In this document: in pieces, positions 20,959-30,520 of the stretch
Layout of the letters: every line of letters begins with the position of its first letter
Numbering within the stretch: position 1 is the first letter of the stretch
NCBI RefSeq assembly: GCF_002813635.1
Contig: NZ_CP016382.1
Coordinates: 1,516,001-1,580,000 of the forward strand
DNA from: Spiribacter roseus
GTDB lineage: Bacteria > Pseudomonadota > Gammaproteobacteria > Nitrococcales > Nitrococcaceae
Reading direction: 5' to 3'
DNA length: 64,000 nucleotides
The notes under the pieces: model-generated
Seen by the model: only the letters and a program-made list of their open reading frames with translations
What the model was told of the DNA's origin: nothing
The model's database searches: none
Made by a program: the position numbers and the translations under genes

Positions 20959-21390
20959 TTACACCCCCTCCACGTTCAGGCCCATGCTGCGGGCGGAGCC
21001 GGCGATCGTCTTGACCGCCGCTTCCATACCAGCGGCATTGAGATCGGGCCACTTCGTCTGCGCGATCTCCTCGAGCTGCTCACGATTCACCGTGCCCACC
21101 TTGGTGGTGTGCGGCGTGCCGCTGCCCGACTTGATGCCCGCGGCCTTTTTGAGGAGAACCGCGGCCGGCGGTGTCTTGGTGATGAACGTAAAGCTGCGGT
21201 CGGAGTAAACGGTGATCACCACCGGGGTCGGCAGACCCTGCTCCATGTCCTGGGTCTGCGCGTTGAACGCCTTGCAGAACTCCATGATGTTCAGACCATG
21301 CTGACCCAGCGCCGGCCCCACCGGCGGGCTCGGCTTGGCGGCCCCGGCGGGGACCTGCAGCTTGATGTAGGCTTCGACTTTTCTCGCCAT
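20959..21390 (-). CDS. rplK: 50S ribosomal protein L11
   Basis: Protein of the GTPase-associated centre, needed for RelA activation and the target region of thiostrepton. The 143 residues contain [20 protein letters not shown] and the conserved [15 protein letters not shown]. It is 72 nt downstream of nusG and overlaps no other gene. Confidence 0.98.
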   Translation of the reverse strand: MARKVEAYIKLQVPAGAAKPSPPVGPALGQHGLNIMEFCKAFNAQTQDMEQGLPTPVVITVYSDRSFTFITKTPPAAVLLKKAAGIKSGSGTPHTTKVGTVNREQLEEIAQTKWPDLNAAGMEAAVKTIAGSARSMGLNVEGV

Positions 21391-21462
21391 TGATTGAGCT
21401 CCTGATGTGGGTAGTAGCGCCGGGGGCTTTCACCCCGGCTCCCCTGACGGCGGACCGCCTGA

Positions 21463-21996
21463 CTAGGTCTTTTCGACCTGACTGAAATCGAGCTCCACCG
21501 GGGTGGAGCGACCGAAGATCAGAACCGCCACCCGCAGGCGGCTCTTCTCGTAGTTGACTTCCTCGACCACGCCATTGAAGTCGTTGAACGGGCCGTCGGT
21601 CACGCGCACCACTTCGCCGACTTCGAACAGCACCTTCGGACGCGGCTTGTCGACGCCCTCCCGGACGCGATCAAGAATGTTGGCGGCCTCGGCGTCGGAG
21701 ATCGGCGCCGGGCGCCCCCGCGACGGACCGATGAACCCCATCACCCGCGGCACGTTCTTGACCAGATGCCAGGTGTCGTCGCCCATTTCCATCTGCACCA
21801 GGACATAGCCCGGGAAGAACTTGCGCTCGCTGCGACGCTGCTGGCCTTCCTTCATCTCGACGACTTCTTCCGCGGGTACCAGCACCTCGCCGAACTCGTC
21901 TTCCATGCCGGCCCGCGCGATGTGCTCCTCGAGCGCCTTTTTCACCTGGTTTTCAAACCCGGAATACGCGTGAACGACGTACCAGCGTTTCGCCAT
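21463..21996 (-). CDS. nusG: Transcription termination/antitermination factor NusG
   Basis: Binds RNA polymerase and Rho or S10, and so couples transcription to termination or translation. The 177 residues begin [20 protein letters not shown] (NGN domain) and end with a KOW domain ([20 protein letters not shown]). It is 6 nt after secE, the standard secE-nusG pair. Confidence 0.98.
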   Translation of the reverse strand: MAKRWYVVHAYSGFENQVKKALEEHIARAGMEDEFGEVLVPAEEVVEMKEGQQRRSERKFFPGYVLVQMEMGDDTWHLVKNVPRVMGFIGPSRGRPAPISDAEAANILDRVREGVDKPRPKVLFEVGEVVRVTDGPFNDFNGVVEEVNYEKSRLRVAVLIFGRSTPVELDFSQVEKT

Positions 21997-22002
21997 GAGT
22001 GA

Positions 22003-22380
22003 TCAGCCTCCGGGGCGTACGAGGGCGCCAACGCCCCACATGAAAAACATATCCATCAGCCACAGCAGGATGGCGACGATGAAAACCATGACCAGCACGA
22101 CCAGCGTCGTCTGAATCGACTCCTGCCGGGTCGGCCACACCACGCGGCGCAGCTCCTGGCGCGCCTCGCGGGCGAAGCTCCAGGCATTCCGCCCGGGCTG
22201 GCTGGTCATTGCGATGGCGATGGCGATGCCTGCCACGGCCACCATGCCCACCACGCGAATCAGGTCGGACTGGCCTTCGAGGCCATAGAAACCGACCACA
22301 CCTGCAAGGAAGGTCGCGGCGGCCAAAGTCAGTTTGGCCTTGTCCGTACCCGTGGTCGTCGTCTGATCGTTTGCGCTCAT
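22003..22380 (-). CDS. secE: Preprotein translocase subunit SecE
   Basis: Essential membrane subunit of SecYEG. I use the ATG at 22380 (MSANDQTTTTG), which gives 125 residues; a longer open frame runs into tRNA-Trp and is not credible. Two N-terminal hydrophobic segments (about residues 16-54) precede the conserved amphipathic part (REARQELRRVVWPTRQESIQ) and the final membrane helix (VVLVMVFIVAILLWLMDMFF). This three-helix form is like the E. coli protein. It precedes nusG. Confidence 0.96.
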   Translation of the reverse strand: MSANDQTTTTGTDKAKLTLAAATFLAGVVGFYGLEGQSDLIRVVGMVAVAGIAIAIAMTSQPGRNAWSFAREARQELRRVVWPTRQESIQTTLVVLVMVFIVAILLWLMDMFFMWGVGALVRPGG

Positions 22381-22413
22381 GGAACCCGCGACGCTGTTGG
22401 TGACCGGATTAAA

Positions 22414-22489
22414 TGGCAGGCCAGGAGGGACTCGAACCCCCAACCTACGGTTTTGGAGACCGTTGCTCTGCCAATTGAGCTACTGGCCT
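22414..22489 (-). tRNA. tRNA-Trp (anticodon CCA)
   Basis: A 76-nt cloverleaf read on the minus strand. The acceptor AGGCCAG pairs with CTGGCCT, followed by G and an encoded CCA end; the anticodon loop is CTCCAAA and the T-loop GGTTCGAGTCC. It lies between tufB and secE, as in many gammaproteobacteria. Confidence 0.98.
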
Positions 22490-22537
22490 ATACTCGCGTT
22501 TGACCGGCCATCAAACGGCGAACTCGGTAGTGTACGC

Positions 22538-22566
22538 AAAGCCCCGGGGTTTTGAAACCCCAGGGC
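22538..22566 (-). terminator. Terminator-like hairpin after tufB
   Basis: On the minus strand GCCCTGGGGTTT and AACCCCGGGGC form a long GC-rich stem with one T-G wobble and a very short loop, followed by TTTGCG. It lies 21 nt after the tufB stop. The U-run is short, so partial termination before tRNA-Trp/secE is the most that can be claimed. Confidence 0.55.
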
Positions 22567-22586
22567 CTTGACAACACGCGATCGGT

Positions 22587-23777
<1,191 letters not shown>

Positions 23778-23807
23778 GGTGGTACCCCCTGAAAAGTTCA
23801 CTGGATC

Positions 23808-23882
23808 TGGAGCCCATGGGCGGATTTGAACCGCCGGCCTCTCCCTTACCAAGGGAGTGCTCTACCCCTGAGCTACATGGGC
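23808..23882 (-). tRNA. tRNA-Thr (anticodon GGT)
   Basis: A 75-nt cloverleaf. The acceptor GCCCATG pairs with CATGGGC, followed by T and an encoded CCA; the anticodon loop is TTGGTAA. It corresponds to thrT of the E. coli tufB operon and lies 30 nt upstream of tufB. Confidence 0.98.
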
Positions 23883-23889
23883 TTTGCTC

Positions 23890-23963
23890 TGGAGCGGGTG
23901 ATGGGAATCGAACCCACATCATCAGCTTGGAAGGCTGAGGTTCTACCGTTGAACTACACCCGC
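23890..23963 (-). tRNA. tRNA-Gly (anticodon TCC)
   Basis: A 74-nt cloverleaf starting GCGGGTGTAGTTCAACGG with an encoded CCA; the anticodon loop is CTTCCAA. It corresponds to glyT of the tufB operon and is 7 nt from tRNA-Thr(GGT). Confidence 0.98.
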
Positions 23964-23998
23964 GTGCCCGGGCCCGCGTCGGCCGCGGGTCAGAAATC

Positions 23999-24083
23999 TG
24001 GTGGAGGGAGGAGGATTCGAACCCCCGAAGGCTGTGCCAGCAGATTTACAGTCTGCCCCCGTTGACCGCTTGGGTATCCCTCC
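23999..24083 (-). tRNA. tRNA-Tyr (anticodon GTA)
   Basis: An 85-nt class II tRNA with a long variable arm. The acceptor GGAGGGA pairs with TCCCTCC, followed by A and an encoded CCA; the anticodon loop is CTGTAAA. It corresponds to tyrU. It is now the first gene of the tRNA-tufB transcript, because the TGT tRNA-Thr that normally precedes it lies 37 kb away at 61494-61569. Confidence 0.98.
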
Positions 24084-24098
24084 AGAATCAAGCCCTGA

Positions 24099-24127
24099 AT
24101 GTTGGTGAATGCGGGGGCGGATGTCAA
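24099..24127 (-). promoter_or_regulatory. Promoter of the tRNA-Tyr/Gly/Thr-tufB operon
   Basis: On the minus strand a perfect -35 TTGACA (24127-24122), a 17-nt spacer and a weak -10 CAACAT (24104-24099), followed by GGGC, a GC-rich discriminator as expected for a stringently controlled stable-RNA promoter. It lies 15 nt upstream of tRNA-Tyr. The weak -10 lowers certainty. Confidence 0.6.
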
Positions 24128-24201
24128 GGGTGCCTCATCTCCGTCCCGAGGGACCCGGCTTGAGCCTTAACTCATATGGCGTGGGCTATCTGAGTCGACC
24201 T

Positions 24202-25857
24202 TCACGCCCACTCGAGATACATCACCCCCTCGTCAATGATGCCCGCCACATTCTCAACATTCTCGGTCGATTCGGCGAATTCGACCAAAAGACTCTCCTC
24301 AGAGACAGCCGGGTTATTCTCGATCGCGTTGAGCCAAAACTCGAACCCATCATCATCGGGCGACCGACCGAGCACGTTGTTGTAAAGGGCATCAACATAG
24401 GCTCTATCAGTCAGTGAGGCGCCGTACTTTTCGGCCATCTCATCGGACGCAACGAACTCCGCAGCGACCTCATCCACCCCAACACCTGACTCGAGGGCGT
24501 TGACCCAAAAGCCAAGCCCTTCCAGATCCGGCAACCGATCAAATGCAGCCTTATAGATTCTGTACGCCTGAGCTTCGAGAGAGTCGCCGGAGGGCCCTAT
24601 TACGAGTCGATCGTCGGAGAACGCAACCTCGCTGAACCCCGAAAAATCCACCGTACTGCCATTAGATGTTAGCGTTAACCCACTCTCGCTTTGACGTGCC
24701 TCACTGTCTTGGTAACTGATGCCTGGGCGCCAGACGTCTTCACCCAACCCTGCGTCCAGGTCGACACCGCCCGCGAAGCCGCTGACGCGGTCGTCGCCGC
24801 CCCGCAACTCGATCGTGGAAGCAAGGTCTCCGAGGTTTACAATGTCGGTGTGTTCGGTGAACACGACATGTTCAACCCCGTGGGCGGCCTCGTCCGTATC
24901 CGGTGCGAGCCGAATGTTCCCGACCTCGCCGAACGCCGCCGAGTTCTTCGTCCCCGATGCCCAATCGTAGACGCTGCCGAGGGTCTCGGTCTCGCCGATC
25001 GAGATTCGACCGGATTCAAGATCTGCGTCGACACGGCCGCCAACTTCTCCGAGGTAGAGCTTATCCTGCCCTGTGGTGCCGAAAAGCCACATAAAGTCCG
25101 AGCCCTCGGCGCCAGAGAGATCAAGATCAAAGCTCACCGTCGAAAAGCCGCTGACGACCGAATCGCCCGCTGCAGACGACTCATCAACTCGGTAGGTGAT
25201 ACCCGACCCATCATCCGCACGCCCGTACATCTGCTGGAGCGCATGAATATCGAGGGGCCCAAACGATAGCGTGTTCACAGGTGAGTAATATGATGGTGAC
25301 GTATCGATCGCATTGTAGGTCATGACCGACATCAATGGCGTATCAAGTGCATCGGGAAGCACTGCCGATTCATATCCACCATTGTAGGGCTGCGGATGCT
25401 TAAGCCCCAGCGAGTGACCGATCTCGTGGATCAGGGTCTCCGCGAAGTCACGCCCTACGAGATCCGTACTGACGAAATTATTCCCATATTCGTAGTAATC
25501 ACTCGGGTAGTTCGCATACCCTCCCATGGTCATGTTGTGCGTCCCGAAGCGAACATCCCCTTCCCCGGGGGCTACTTCCTCAAAGCTGAGCCCGGTAAAC
25601 GCTGCCACCTGATCAAAAACCGCCTGGGTTAGATCCTTTTCCCTCTGACTGAAGGCCTCGAATTGCGCAGACTCTCCAGTCGGTACGTAGCTGTAATCCG
25701 AATACGGAGGCCGCTCACTCTCGGTATAGAAGGAATACGTAACTGGTTTACTGCTCAATGTCTGTCCGTATGCGAGCGCATCCTCATGCGTTGCCATGAG
25801 CGCTTTGAATGCGTCCGTACCCGATCCAAGCCAGTCCGTGTTGTAGTCATAGGCCAT
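24202..25857 (-). CDS. Serralysin-type (M10) secreted metalloprotease with C-terminal DUF4214-like domain
   Basis: Zinc endopeptidase predicted to act outside the cell. With the ATG at 25857 (Shine-Dalgarno AAAGGAGA) it has 551 residues and no N-terminal signal peptide. HEIGHSLGLKH (residues 144-154) is the HExxHxxGxxH zinc site and SVMTY (177-181) the Met-turn. Instead of a full RTX repeat array it has one RTX-like motif (RGGDDRVSGF). Residues about 426-551 form a DUF4214-like module (YRIYKAAFDRLPDLEGLGFW; LGRSPDDDGFEFWLNAIE) ending in hydrophobic MYLEWA. No cysteine is visible. Secretion by the PrtD/HlyD/TolC-type system at 48580-53130 is inferred. It is divergent from the glycosyltransferase at 26006. 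Confidence 0.88.
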   Translation of the reverse strand: MAYDYNTDWLGSGTDAFKALMATHEDALAYGQTLSSKPVTYSFYTESERPPYSDYSYVPTGESAQFEAFSQREKDLTQAVFDQVAAFTGLSFEEVAPGEGDVRFGTHNMTMGGYANYPSDYYEYGNNFVSTDLVGRDFAETLIHEIGHSLGLKHPQPYNGGYESAVLPDALDTPLMSVMTYNAIDTSPSYYSPVNTLSFGPLDIHALQQMYGRADDGSGITYRVDESSAAGDSVVSGFSTVSFDLDLSGAEGSDFMWLFGTTGQDKLYLGEVGGRVDADLESGRISIGETETLGSVYDWASGTKNSAAFGEVGNIRLAPDTDEAAHGVEHVVFTEHTDIVNLGDLASTIELRGGDDRVSGFAGGVDLDAGLGEDVWRPGISYQDSEARQSESGLTLTSNGSTVDFSGFSEVAFSDDRLVIGPSGDSLEAQAYRIYKAAFDRLPDLEGLGFWVNALESGVGVDEVAAEFVASDEMAEKYGASLTDRAYVDALYNNVLGRSPDDDGFEFWLNAIENNPAVSEESLLVEFAESTENVENVAGIIDEGVMYLEWA

Positions 25858-26005
25858 CGTTCGATCTCCTTTGCCTTCAGCGTCGGCCGCTGCCTCCATG
25901 CGACGACACCGGTACCCCGGCGGGAAGCCGCGGCACTTGAGCATCAAGCTGTATCGTGATGCTGTATTACCCTCGGCATGACATACCCCAACACCCAGGA
26001 GCGGA

Positions 26006-26971
26006 ATGACGCAACCAATGACTGCACACCCTCCCTCCACTCAGTGGACGCTGTCACTGATCGTGCCGGTTCTGAACGAGGCCCACTCACTCAGGCGATT
26101 TCTGGATGAAACGCTCGAGGTACTGCTGCCGGTGGTGCCCGCCCTGGAGGTAATCTTCATCGACGATGGCTCAACTGATGGAACCCTAGAAATCCTGCGT
26201 GAGCTGTCGAGCACTTATCCAGGCGCACGATATGTGTCCTTTTCGAGGAATTTCGGCAAAGAGGCTGCCTTGAGCGCCGGCCTCCAGCATGCGACGGGGG
26301 ATGCGGTCGTCCCCATGGATGCGGATCTGCAGCACCCCCCGGAAGCGGTGATCGATTTCATCGACGTCTGGCGTCACCGAGGCGTCGAGGTGGTGTACGG
26401 CATCCCCGCATCCAAACAAGCAGAGACGGCTAGCAAGACCGCCACTTCCTCCTGGTTCTATCGGTTGTTCAATAAAATATCCGAGGTTGATATCCCTGCT
26501 TCCGCCGGTGACTTCCGCCTGCTTGACCGTGTGGTGGTGGATACGATCAATCGGCTGCCCGAGCGTAACCGTTTTATGAAAGGCATCTATGCCTGGGCCG
26601 GTTTCCGATCTGAAGCAGTTATCTATCAACAACGTGGACGTCTGACGGGAACGAGCCGATTCAATTACTGGAAACTATGGAACTTTGCGCTCGACGGTTT
26701 CATTGGCTTTTCAACCTGGCCGTTAAGAATCTGGACCTACATCGGCGGTATCATCGCTTTATCAGCCTTCGTGTATATGGCCATCATTATCACCAAGACA
26801 CTGATATGGGGTATCGATACGCCCGGATATGCTTCGCTGATGTCTGCGGTTCTCTTTTTCGGGGGCATGCAATTGCTGTCGATCGGCATACTCGGTGAGT
26901 ACGTCGCGAGGATGTTTTCTGAGACCAAACGTCGACCGCTATACGTCGTCATGGAGACCGATTCCACATGA
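26006..26971 (+). CDS. GtrB-like polyprenyl-phosphate glycosyltransferase (GT2)
   Basis: Likely transfers a sugar from a nucleotide donor to undecaprenyl phosphate on the cytoplasmic face. The 321 residues begin with a GT2 domain: SLIVPVLNEAHSLR (17-30), FIDDGSTDGT (51-60) and the metal-binding MDADLQH (104-110). Two C-terminal membrane helices follow (WTYIGGIIALSAFVYMAIII and MSAVLFFGGMQLLSIGILGE). Shine-Dalgarno AGGAG lies 5 nt before the ATG. It overlaps the next gene by 4 nt and, with it and the GtrA-like gene, forms a gtr-type cluster. Confidence 0.88.
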   Translation: MTQPMTAHPPSTQWTLSLIVPVLNEAHSLRRFLDETLEVLLPVVPALEVIFIDDGSTDGTLEILRELSSTYPGARYVSFSRNFGKEAALSAGLQHATGDAVVPMDADLQHPPEAVIDFIDVWRHRGVEVVYGIPASKQAETASKTATSSWFYRLFNKISEVDIPASAGDFRLLDRVVVDTINRLPERNRFMKGIYAWAGFRSEAVIYQQRGRLTGTSRFNYWKLWNFALDGFIGFSTWPLRIWTYIGGIIALSAFVYMAIIITKTLIWGIDTPGYASLMSAVLFFGGMQLLSIGILGEYVARMFSETKRRPLYVVMETDST

Positions 26972-28623
26972 GTGGTCTAGAAACGTCTTCCATACGATAC
27001 ATGATTTCAGGGGCGAGATCGCTGAGGGATCCAACTGGTCCCGTTGGCCTATTGATTGCTGTAGCGATTGCCGGGACGTACATTACGCTACTTTTTCCTG
27101 CCGGGTTCGTGACCGGCGATGCCCCGTGGTGGCACGCTCAGCGAGAAGACATCTCGCAGTACCTTGCGGGGCTTAACGCCTTCCTCGCTGAGCCGTGGAA
27201 CTTTCCCCTCCTATCTGTTCAATCAATTGTCTACCCGCAAGGCACGAATGCGATTTTCCTGGATGTAATCCCCGCGCTCGCCCTTATTCTGAAACTCTTT
27301 GTTCCGGACACTGCGCTACCCATCAACCCTTACGGTGCCTGGCTGGCCGCATCCATTACTCTGCAAGCCGTCTTCGGGTGGCTGATCCTCCGCACACTGC
27401 AGGTCCGTCAGTGGGGGGCGCTCATCGCGCTTTCCTTTTTTCTGGTCAGCTTTCCCGCCCTCACACATCGCCTTGGCCATGTCAGCCTCACCTCCCATTG
27501 GCTACTTCTTGCAGGCCTGCTGCTCTACCTAAGGGGCTGGCAAGAGACCCGACTCCCCCTCATCAGCTGGTCCGCGCTGCTACTGATCGCCTTTTATATC
27601 AACCTCTACCTAACGGCGATGCTCATTCCGCTCTATGCCGTATCAGTTCTGGCTGTAACTCCCTGTCGCGGGCAGCTCCGCTTTGCATCAAAGGCCGCCC
27701 TCGCTTTTGTTCCAGTCGCCGCATCGACATTGGTCACCATCCTTCCGCTACCCGGTTCGAGCGGCGCCGAGAGCTGGGGTTTTGGCTACTACTCGATGAA
27801 CCTGCTCGCGCCATTGACCGGCGGGTATCTGTTGGAAATCCCGGGGAACCCCATCGCCCATGGCGGCCAGGGCGAAGGCTTCAACTATCTGGGTTTTGGA
27901 GTGATTCTGCTTTTCTTATTGGCCGTCTGGCGTACATGCGGCAGCCGATGGCGGATCATCAATCAACATCGGTATCTCTTCATTCTCTGTATTTTGCTCA
28001 CCCTCTACGCATTATCGTCACAAATCTACTTCGGTGAGACTCATATACTCACGAATCGTATCTTCAAGCCATTTGAACCTATCACTGACATTTTTCGGTC
28101 ATCCGGCCGGTTCTTTTGGTTACCAGGATATACGATCGCTCTTTTTGCGGTTCTTGCCTACGCAAAAAGGCCAAACGCACACTGGGCAACCCCTGTTTTC
28201 ATCGGCCTAGCGTTGATTCAATTGGTTGATCTTCAAAATCATCATGAAAATGTCTCCAGTTATCTCCATCGACCGGCGGAAGCCAGGGGCGAGATAGAAA
28301 TTTGGGATGAGCACGTGCCTTCCGATGCTGAGCATCTTTTCTTTAGCCCCCTCTTCGGCTGTCAGGACGGGCCGCCGACCGATCTGCTAGCCGCCATGCG
28401 GTTCGCCATCGATGAGGGGATGACCATTAATACAGGCTATGTCGCCCGACACGCCCCAGCCTGCAACGAGGGCGCCGCGTCCAATATCGATCAGCTAGGT
28501 GATAACGTCGTTGTCTTTTTCGACAAAGATGACTATCCAAAGCGTTCGACCGCGCTCACACGATTCAATCACCGCGATGGCACATGCGATGATGGACAAT
28601 CAGTGTGGATCTGCACGCCATGA
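26968..28623 (+). CDS. Polytopic membrane protein, candidate GtrC-type glycosyltransferase
   Basis: The 551 residues contain about ten hydrophobic segments (for example GLLIAVAIAGTYITLLFPAG near the N-terminus) and a C-terminal soluble tail of about 110 residues. An acidic site sits after the first helix (GDAPWWHAQREDISQYLAG), as in GT-C glycosyltransferases. It starts with ATG in a 4-nt overlap with the GtrB-like gene and is followed by a GtrA-like flippase, so the likely role is moving a polyprenol-linked sugar onto a periplasmic glycan. It resembles membrane proteins annotated DUF6311; the specific sugar is unknown. Confidence 0.65.
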   Translation: MSGLETSSIRYMISGARSLRDPTGPVGLLIAVAIAGTYITLLFPAGFVTGDAPWWHAQREDISQYLAGLNAFLAEPWNFPLLSVQSIVYPQGTNAIFLDVIPALALILKLFVPDTALPINPYGAWLAASITLQAVFGWLILRTLQVRQWGALIALSFFLVSFPALTHRLGHVSLTSHWLLLAGLLLYLRGWQETRLPLISWSALLLIAFYINLYLTAMLIPLYAVSVLAVTPCRGQLRFASKAALAFVPVAASTLVTILPLPGSSGAESWGFGYYSMNLLAPLTGGYLLEIPGNPIAHGGQGEGFNYLGFGVILLFLLAVWRTCGSRWRIINQHRYLFILCILLTLYALSSQIYFGETHILTNRIFKPFEPITDIFRSSGRFFWLPGYTIALFAVLAYAKRPNAHWATPVFIGLALIQLVDLQNHHENVSSYLHRPAEARGEIEIWDEHVPSDAEHLFFSPLFGCQDGPPTDLLAAMRFAIDEGMTINTGYVARHAPACNEGAASNIDQLGDNVVVFFDKDDYPKRSTALTRFNHRDGTCDDGQSVWICTP

Positions 28624-28686
28624 GCGGCCAATTGATCGCATCCTATCTCAAGCGTGACGACCCAAGGCAGCTAAGGAGCAGTCGTC

Positions 28687-29058
28687 ATGTTGATTGCTGA
28701 GGTTGGCCGGCTTTTCAAATTTGGGATTGTCGGGGGCGCTGCGACCGCTGTCCATCTGGCAACGGCATCTGCATTGCTCTTGATTTATCCGGGATTCTCA
28801 GTCTTTCTCACGAACTTTCTGGCATTCTGCAGCGCAGTACCGGTTTCTTTTTACGGTCACCAAAACTTTACCTTTCAACGTCAAGGCGACTCAAAAAAGT
28901 TTTTCTTGGTCGCATTCGGCGGGTTTCTAATCAATAACTTTTTCCTCGGTATCGTGGTGACGACGACACACATGAATGGCATCGCTTCCATCACAATCTC
29001 GACACTGGCGGTACCCGTACTTATCTACACCGCATCCCGCCTCTGGGTATTTCGTTGA
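28687..29058 (+). CDS. GtrA-like flippase protein
   Basis: Small four-helix membrane protein, proposed in this family to flip polyprenol-linked sugars across the inner membrane. The 123 residues include FKFGIVGGAATAVHLATASA near the N-terminus, NFLAFCSAVPVSFYGHQNFTF in the centre and the C-terminal SRLWVFR, all typical GtrA features. It is 63 nt downstream of the GtrC-like gene and in the same direction. It is the last intact gene before the IS21 remnant. Confidence 0.88.
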   Translation: MLIAEVGRLFKFGIVGGAATAVHLATASALLLIYPGFSVFLTNFLAFCSAVPVSFYGHQNFTFQRQGDSKKFFLVAFGGFLINNFFLGIVVTTTHMNGIASITISTLAVPVLIYTASRLWVFR

Positions 29059-29167
29059 CCCGAACAGAATCGGCATGCGGACCCCGGATTCCACGTGATG
29101 AGGGACCCGAGTGTGGCTGCTGGGAGATACTCCGGCTCTTTCCCCGACCAGAGAGGAGAGAGCCACG

Positions 29168-29664
29168 ATGCCGACCAGGAGACTACCGATGCGGCGTGTC
29201 CGCGCGCCGGTCTGAGCTAGCCGCTTCCTGAGGGTCTGGACGACGCACAGCTCGAGGCGATGCTCTACGCTAAACCCAAGCCCACACCAAGGGCGAGGCG
29301 CCCGGTACCGAACTGGTCAGCGGTTGAGCGTGAGCTCAAGCACCGCGGCATGACCCGACGACAGGTCTGGCTGGAGTACCGCGAAGTTCATCCCGACGGG
29401 TACAACTACGCGTGGTTCTGCGAGCAACTGCGCATGACTGGCAGGGCTCGCATATCCGGGCGTTCGAGTACTTCGGCGGTGTACCGGAGACGGTGGTGCC
29501 GGATAACCTTAGAAGCGGTGTGAACAAGGCCCACCGCTACGACCCGGATCTGAACATCGACTACACGCGGCTTGCCGAGCGCTACGGCGTTCGCGTGGTC
29601 CCGGCACGGGTGCGTAGCCCGCGGGATAAGAGCCTCGTCGACAACGCAGTGTTGATCATCGAGC
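29168..29664 (+). pseudogene. istA: IS21 transposase IstA remnant
   Basis: Pieces of an IstA transposase. MPTRRLPMRRVR at 29168 is the usual N-terminus; then, in another frame from about 29222, LPEGLDDAQLEAMLY and PVPNWSAVERELKHRGMTRR follow, and after a further frame change at about 29440, SHIRAFEYFGGVPETVVPDN and ARVRSPRDKSLVDNAVLI. Most of the helix-turn-helix region and about 100 residues of the DDE core are missing, so it cannot be active. Confidence 0.85.
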
Positions 29665-29679
29665 GCGAGGCCATCAGCC

Positions 29680-29885
29680 AGATACCTTTCATGGACCGCC
29701 TCGCCCTGCTGCTCGATCGTGAGGTCATGGCCCGGGAGGACCGCCAGCTCGTGAGCCCGCAATGGATAAGCAAGGAGCGTAACGTCCTCATCAACGGCTC
29801 CACCAGCGTCGGCAAGTCCTACTTCGCCTGCGCGCTTGCCCAGAAAGCCTGCCGAGATGGCTACGTGATCAGCCGGGTGGGTCAA
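29680..29885 (+). pseudogene. istB: IS21 helper ATPase IstB remnant
   Basis: In the same open frame as the istA tail, FMDRLALLLDREVMAREDRQ corresponds to the IstB N-terminal part, and NVLINGSTSVGKSYFACALA contains the Walker A motif, followed by QKACRDGYVI. A deletion joins the two pieces and everything beyond about residue 120 of a normal 250-residue IstB is gone. The istA and istB fragments now form one 175-codon open frame with no expected function. Confidence 0.85.
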
Positions 29886-30031
29886 AACTGTTGGCCAAAG
29901 AAGCGGGGCCCATCACTTGGAAGTAAGGTCCCTTTGTAGGCTCCCCCTTGACTGGAATACACGGCTTGCCTAGCCAGAAGTTTCGTCCGGACCGGCGTCT
30001 CAAGCTAATTTTTGAGCATGACAGCCGCCGA

Positions 30032-30223
30032 TCAGGACTGCGGTAACTCCGCCTGCAGCGCCCGGGCGTAGGCCTGCCGCGCCGTCTGCGCAATGGCCAG
30101 CCGCTGCTGCAGTCGGGCGATCTCCTGATCAGTGACTTGGACGTTCGTGAGCTGCGACTTCGCTGCCTCGTTCAGGCTCTCAAGGTCGTATTCGTTACCG
30201 TCGATGGTGACTGTGTTGGCCAT
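30032..30223 (-). CDS. Small acidic conserved protein (DUF6447-like)
   Basis: 63 residues starting MANTVTIDGNEYDLESLNEA, then a helical stretch ending QTARQAYARALQAELPQS that could form a short coiled coil. A good Shine-Dalgarno (AAGGGAG) precedes the ATG. It resembles a family of very short proteins I know as DUF6447, which I recall from marine and halophilic proteobacteria; function unknown. It lies between the IS21 remnant and an orphan HicB-like gene, with no close operon partner. Confidence 0.6.
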   Translation of the reverse strand: MANTVTIDGNEYDLESLNEAAKSQLTNVQVTDQEIARLQQRLAIAQTARQAYARALQAELPQS

Positions 30224-30520
30224 GGTATTAGCTCCCTTTTGTGAATGAATGCAGAATAGGGTAACTGATCATCGCGTGATACTCGATGTTCGGGTGTACG
30301 CGACAGGGATATTTCAGCCAAGCTTGAGTGCGATCAGCGACCTCGCGTCTCGGTCCTTGCCGGAAAGCTGCGGAATACTCCTGAACAGGCCCGGGCGTTC
30401 GACATCGCCAACTACGACCTGCGGTCGGTGTGCCTACCACGACAGCTGGAATGGGCGGAAGGCCTCGCATCGCGCTCGGCGCATGCCGGCCACGGCATGT
30501 AGGTCACCAGACCCCGACGC
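30224..30520. other. Non-coding stretch with no supported gene
   Basis: Just under 300 bases between two minus-strand small genes. Open frames are present on both strands but lack start signals and any family resemblance. In particular, no HicA-like toxin is visible next to the HicB-like gene. Confidence 0.5.

Larger units (their letters stand above)
29168..29885 (+). mobile_element. Decayed IS21-family element (internally deleted)
   Basis: About 0.7 kb containing recognisable pieces of both IS21 genes in the right order (istA then istB), where an intact element would be about 2-2.5 kb. Pieces are joined by deletions and a frameshift. I did not find terminal inverted repeats, so the ends are approximate. 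Confidence 0.8.

Noticed and set aside
22381..22443. In-frame N-terminal extension of secE
   Set aside because: It runs through the 3' end of tRNA-Trp; the ATG at 22380 gives the normal SecE length.
30228..30470. Minus-strand frame of 80 codons as a HicA partner for the HicB-like gene
   Set aside because: It shows none of the HicA pattern (GSH-type loop, basic C-terminus) and lacks a ribosome-binding site.
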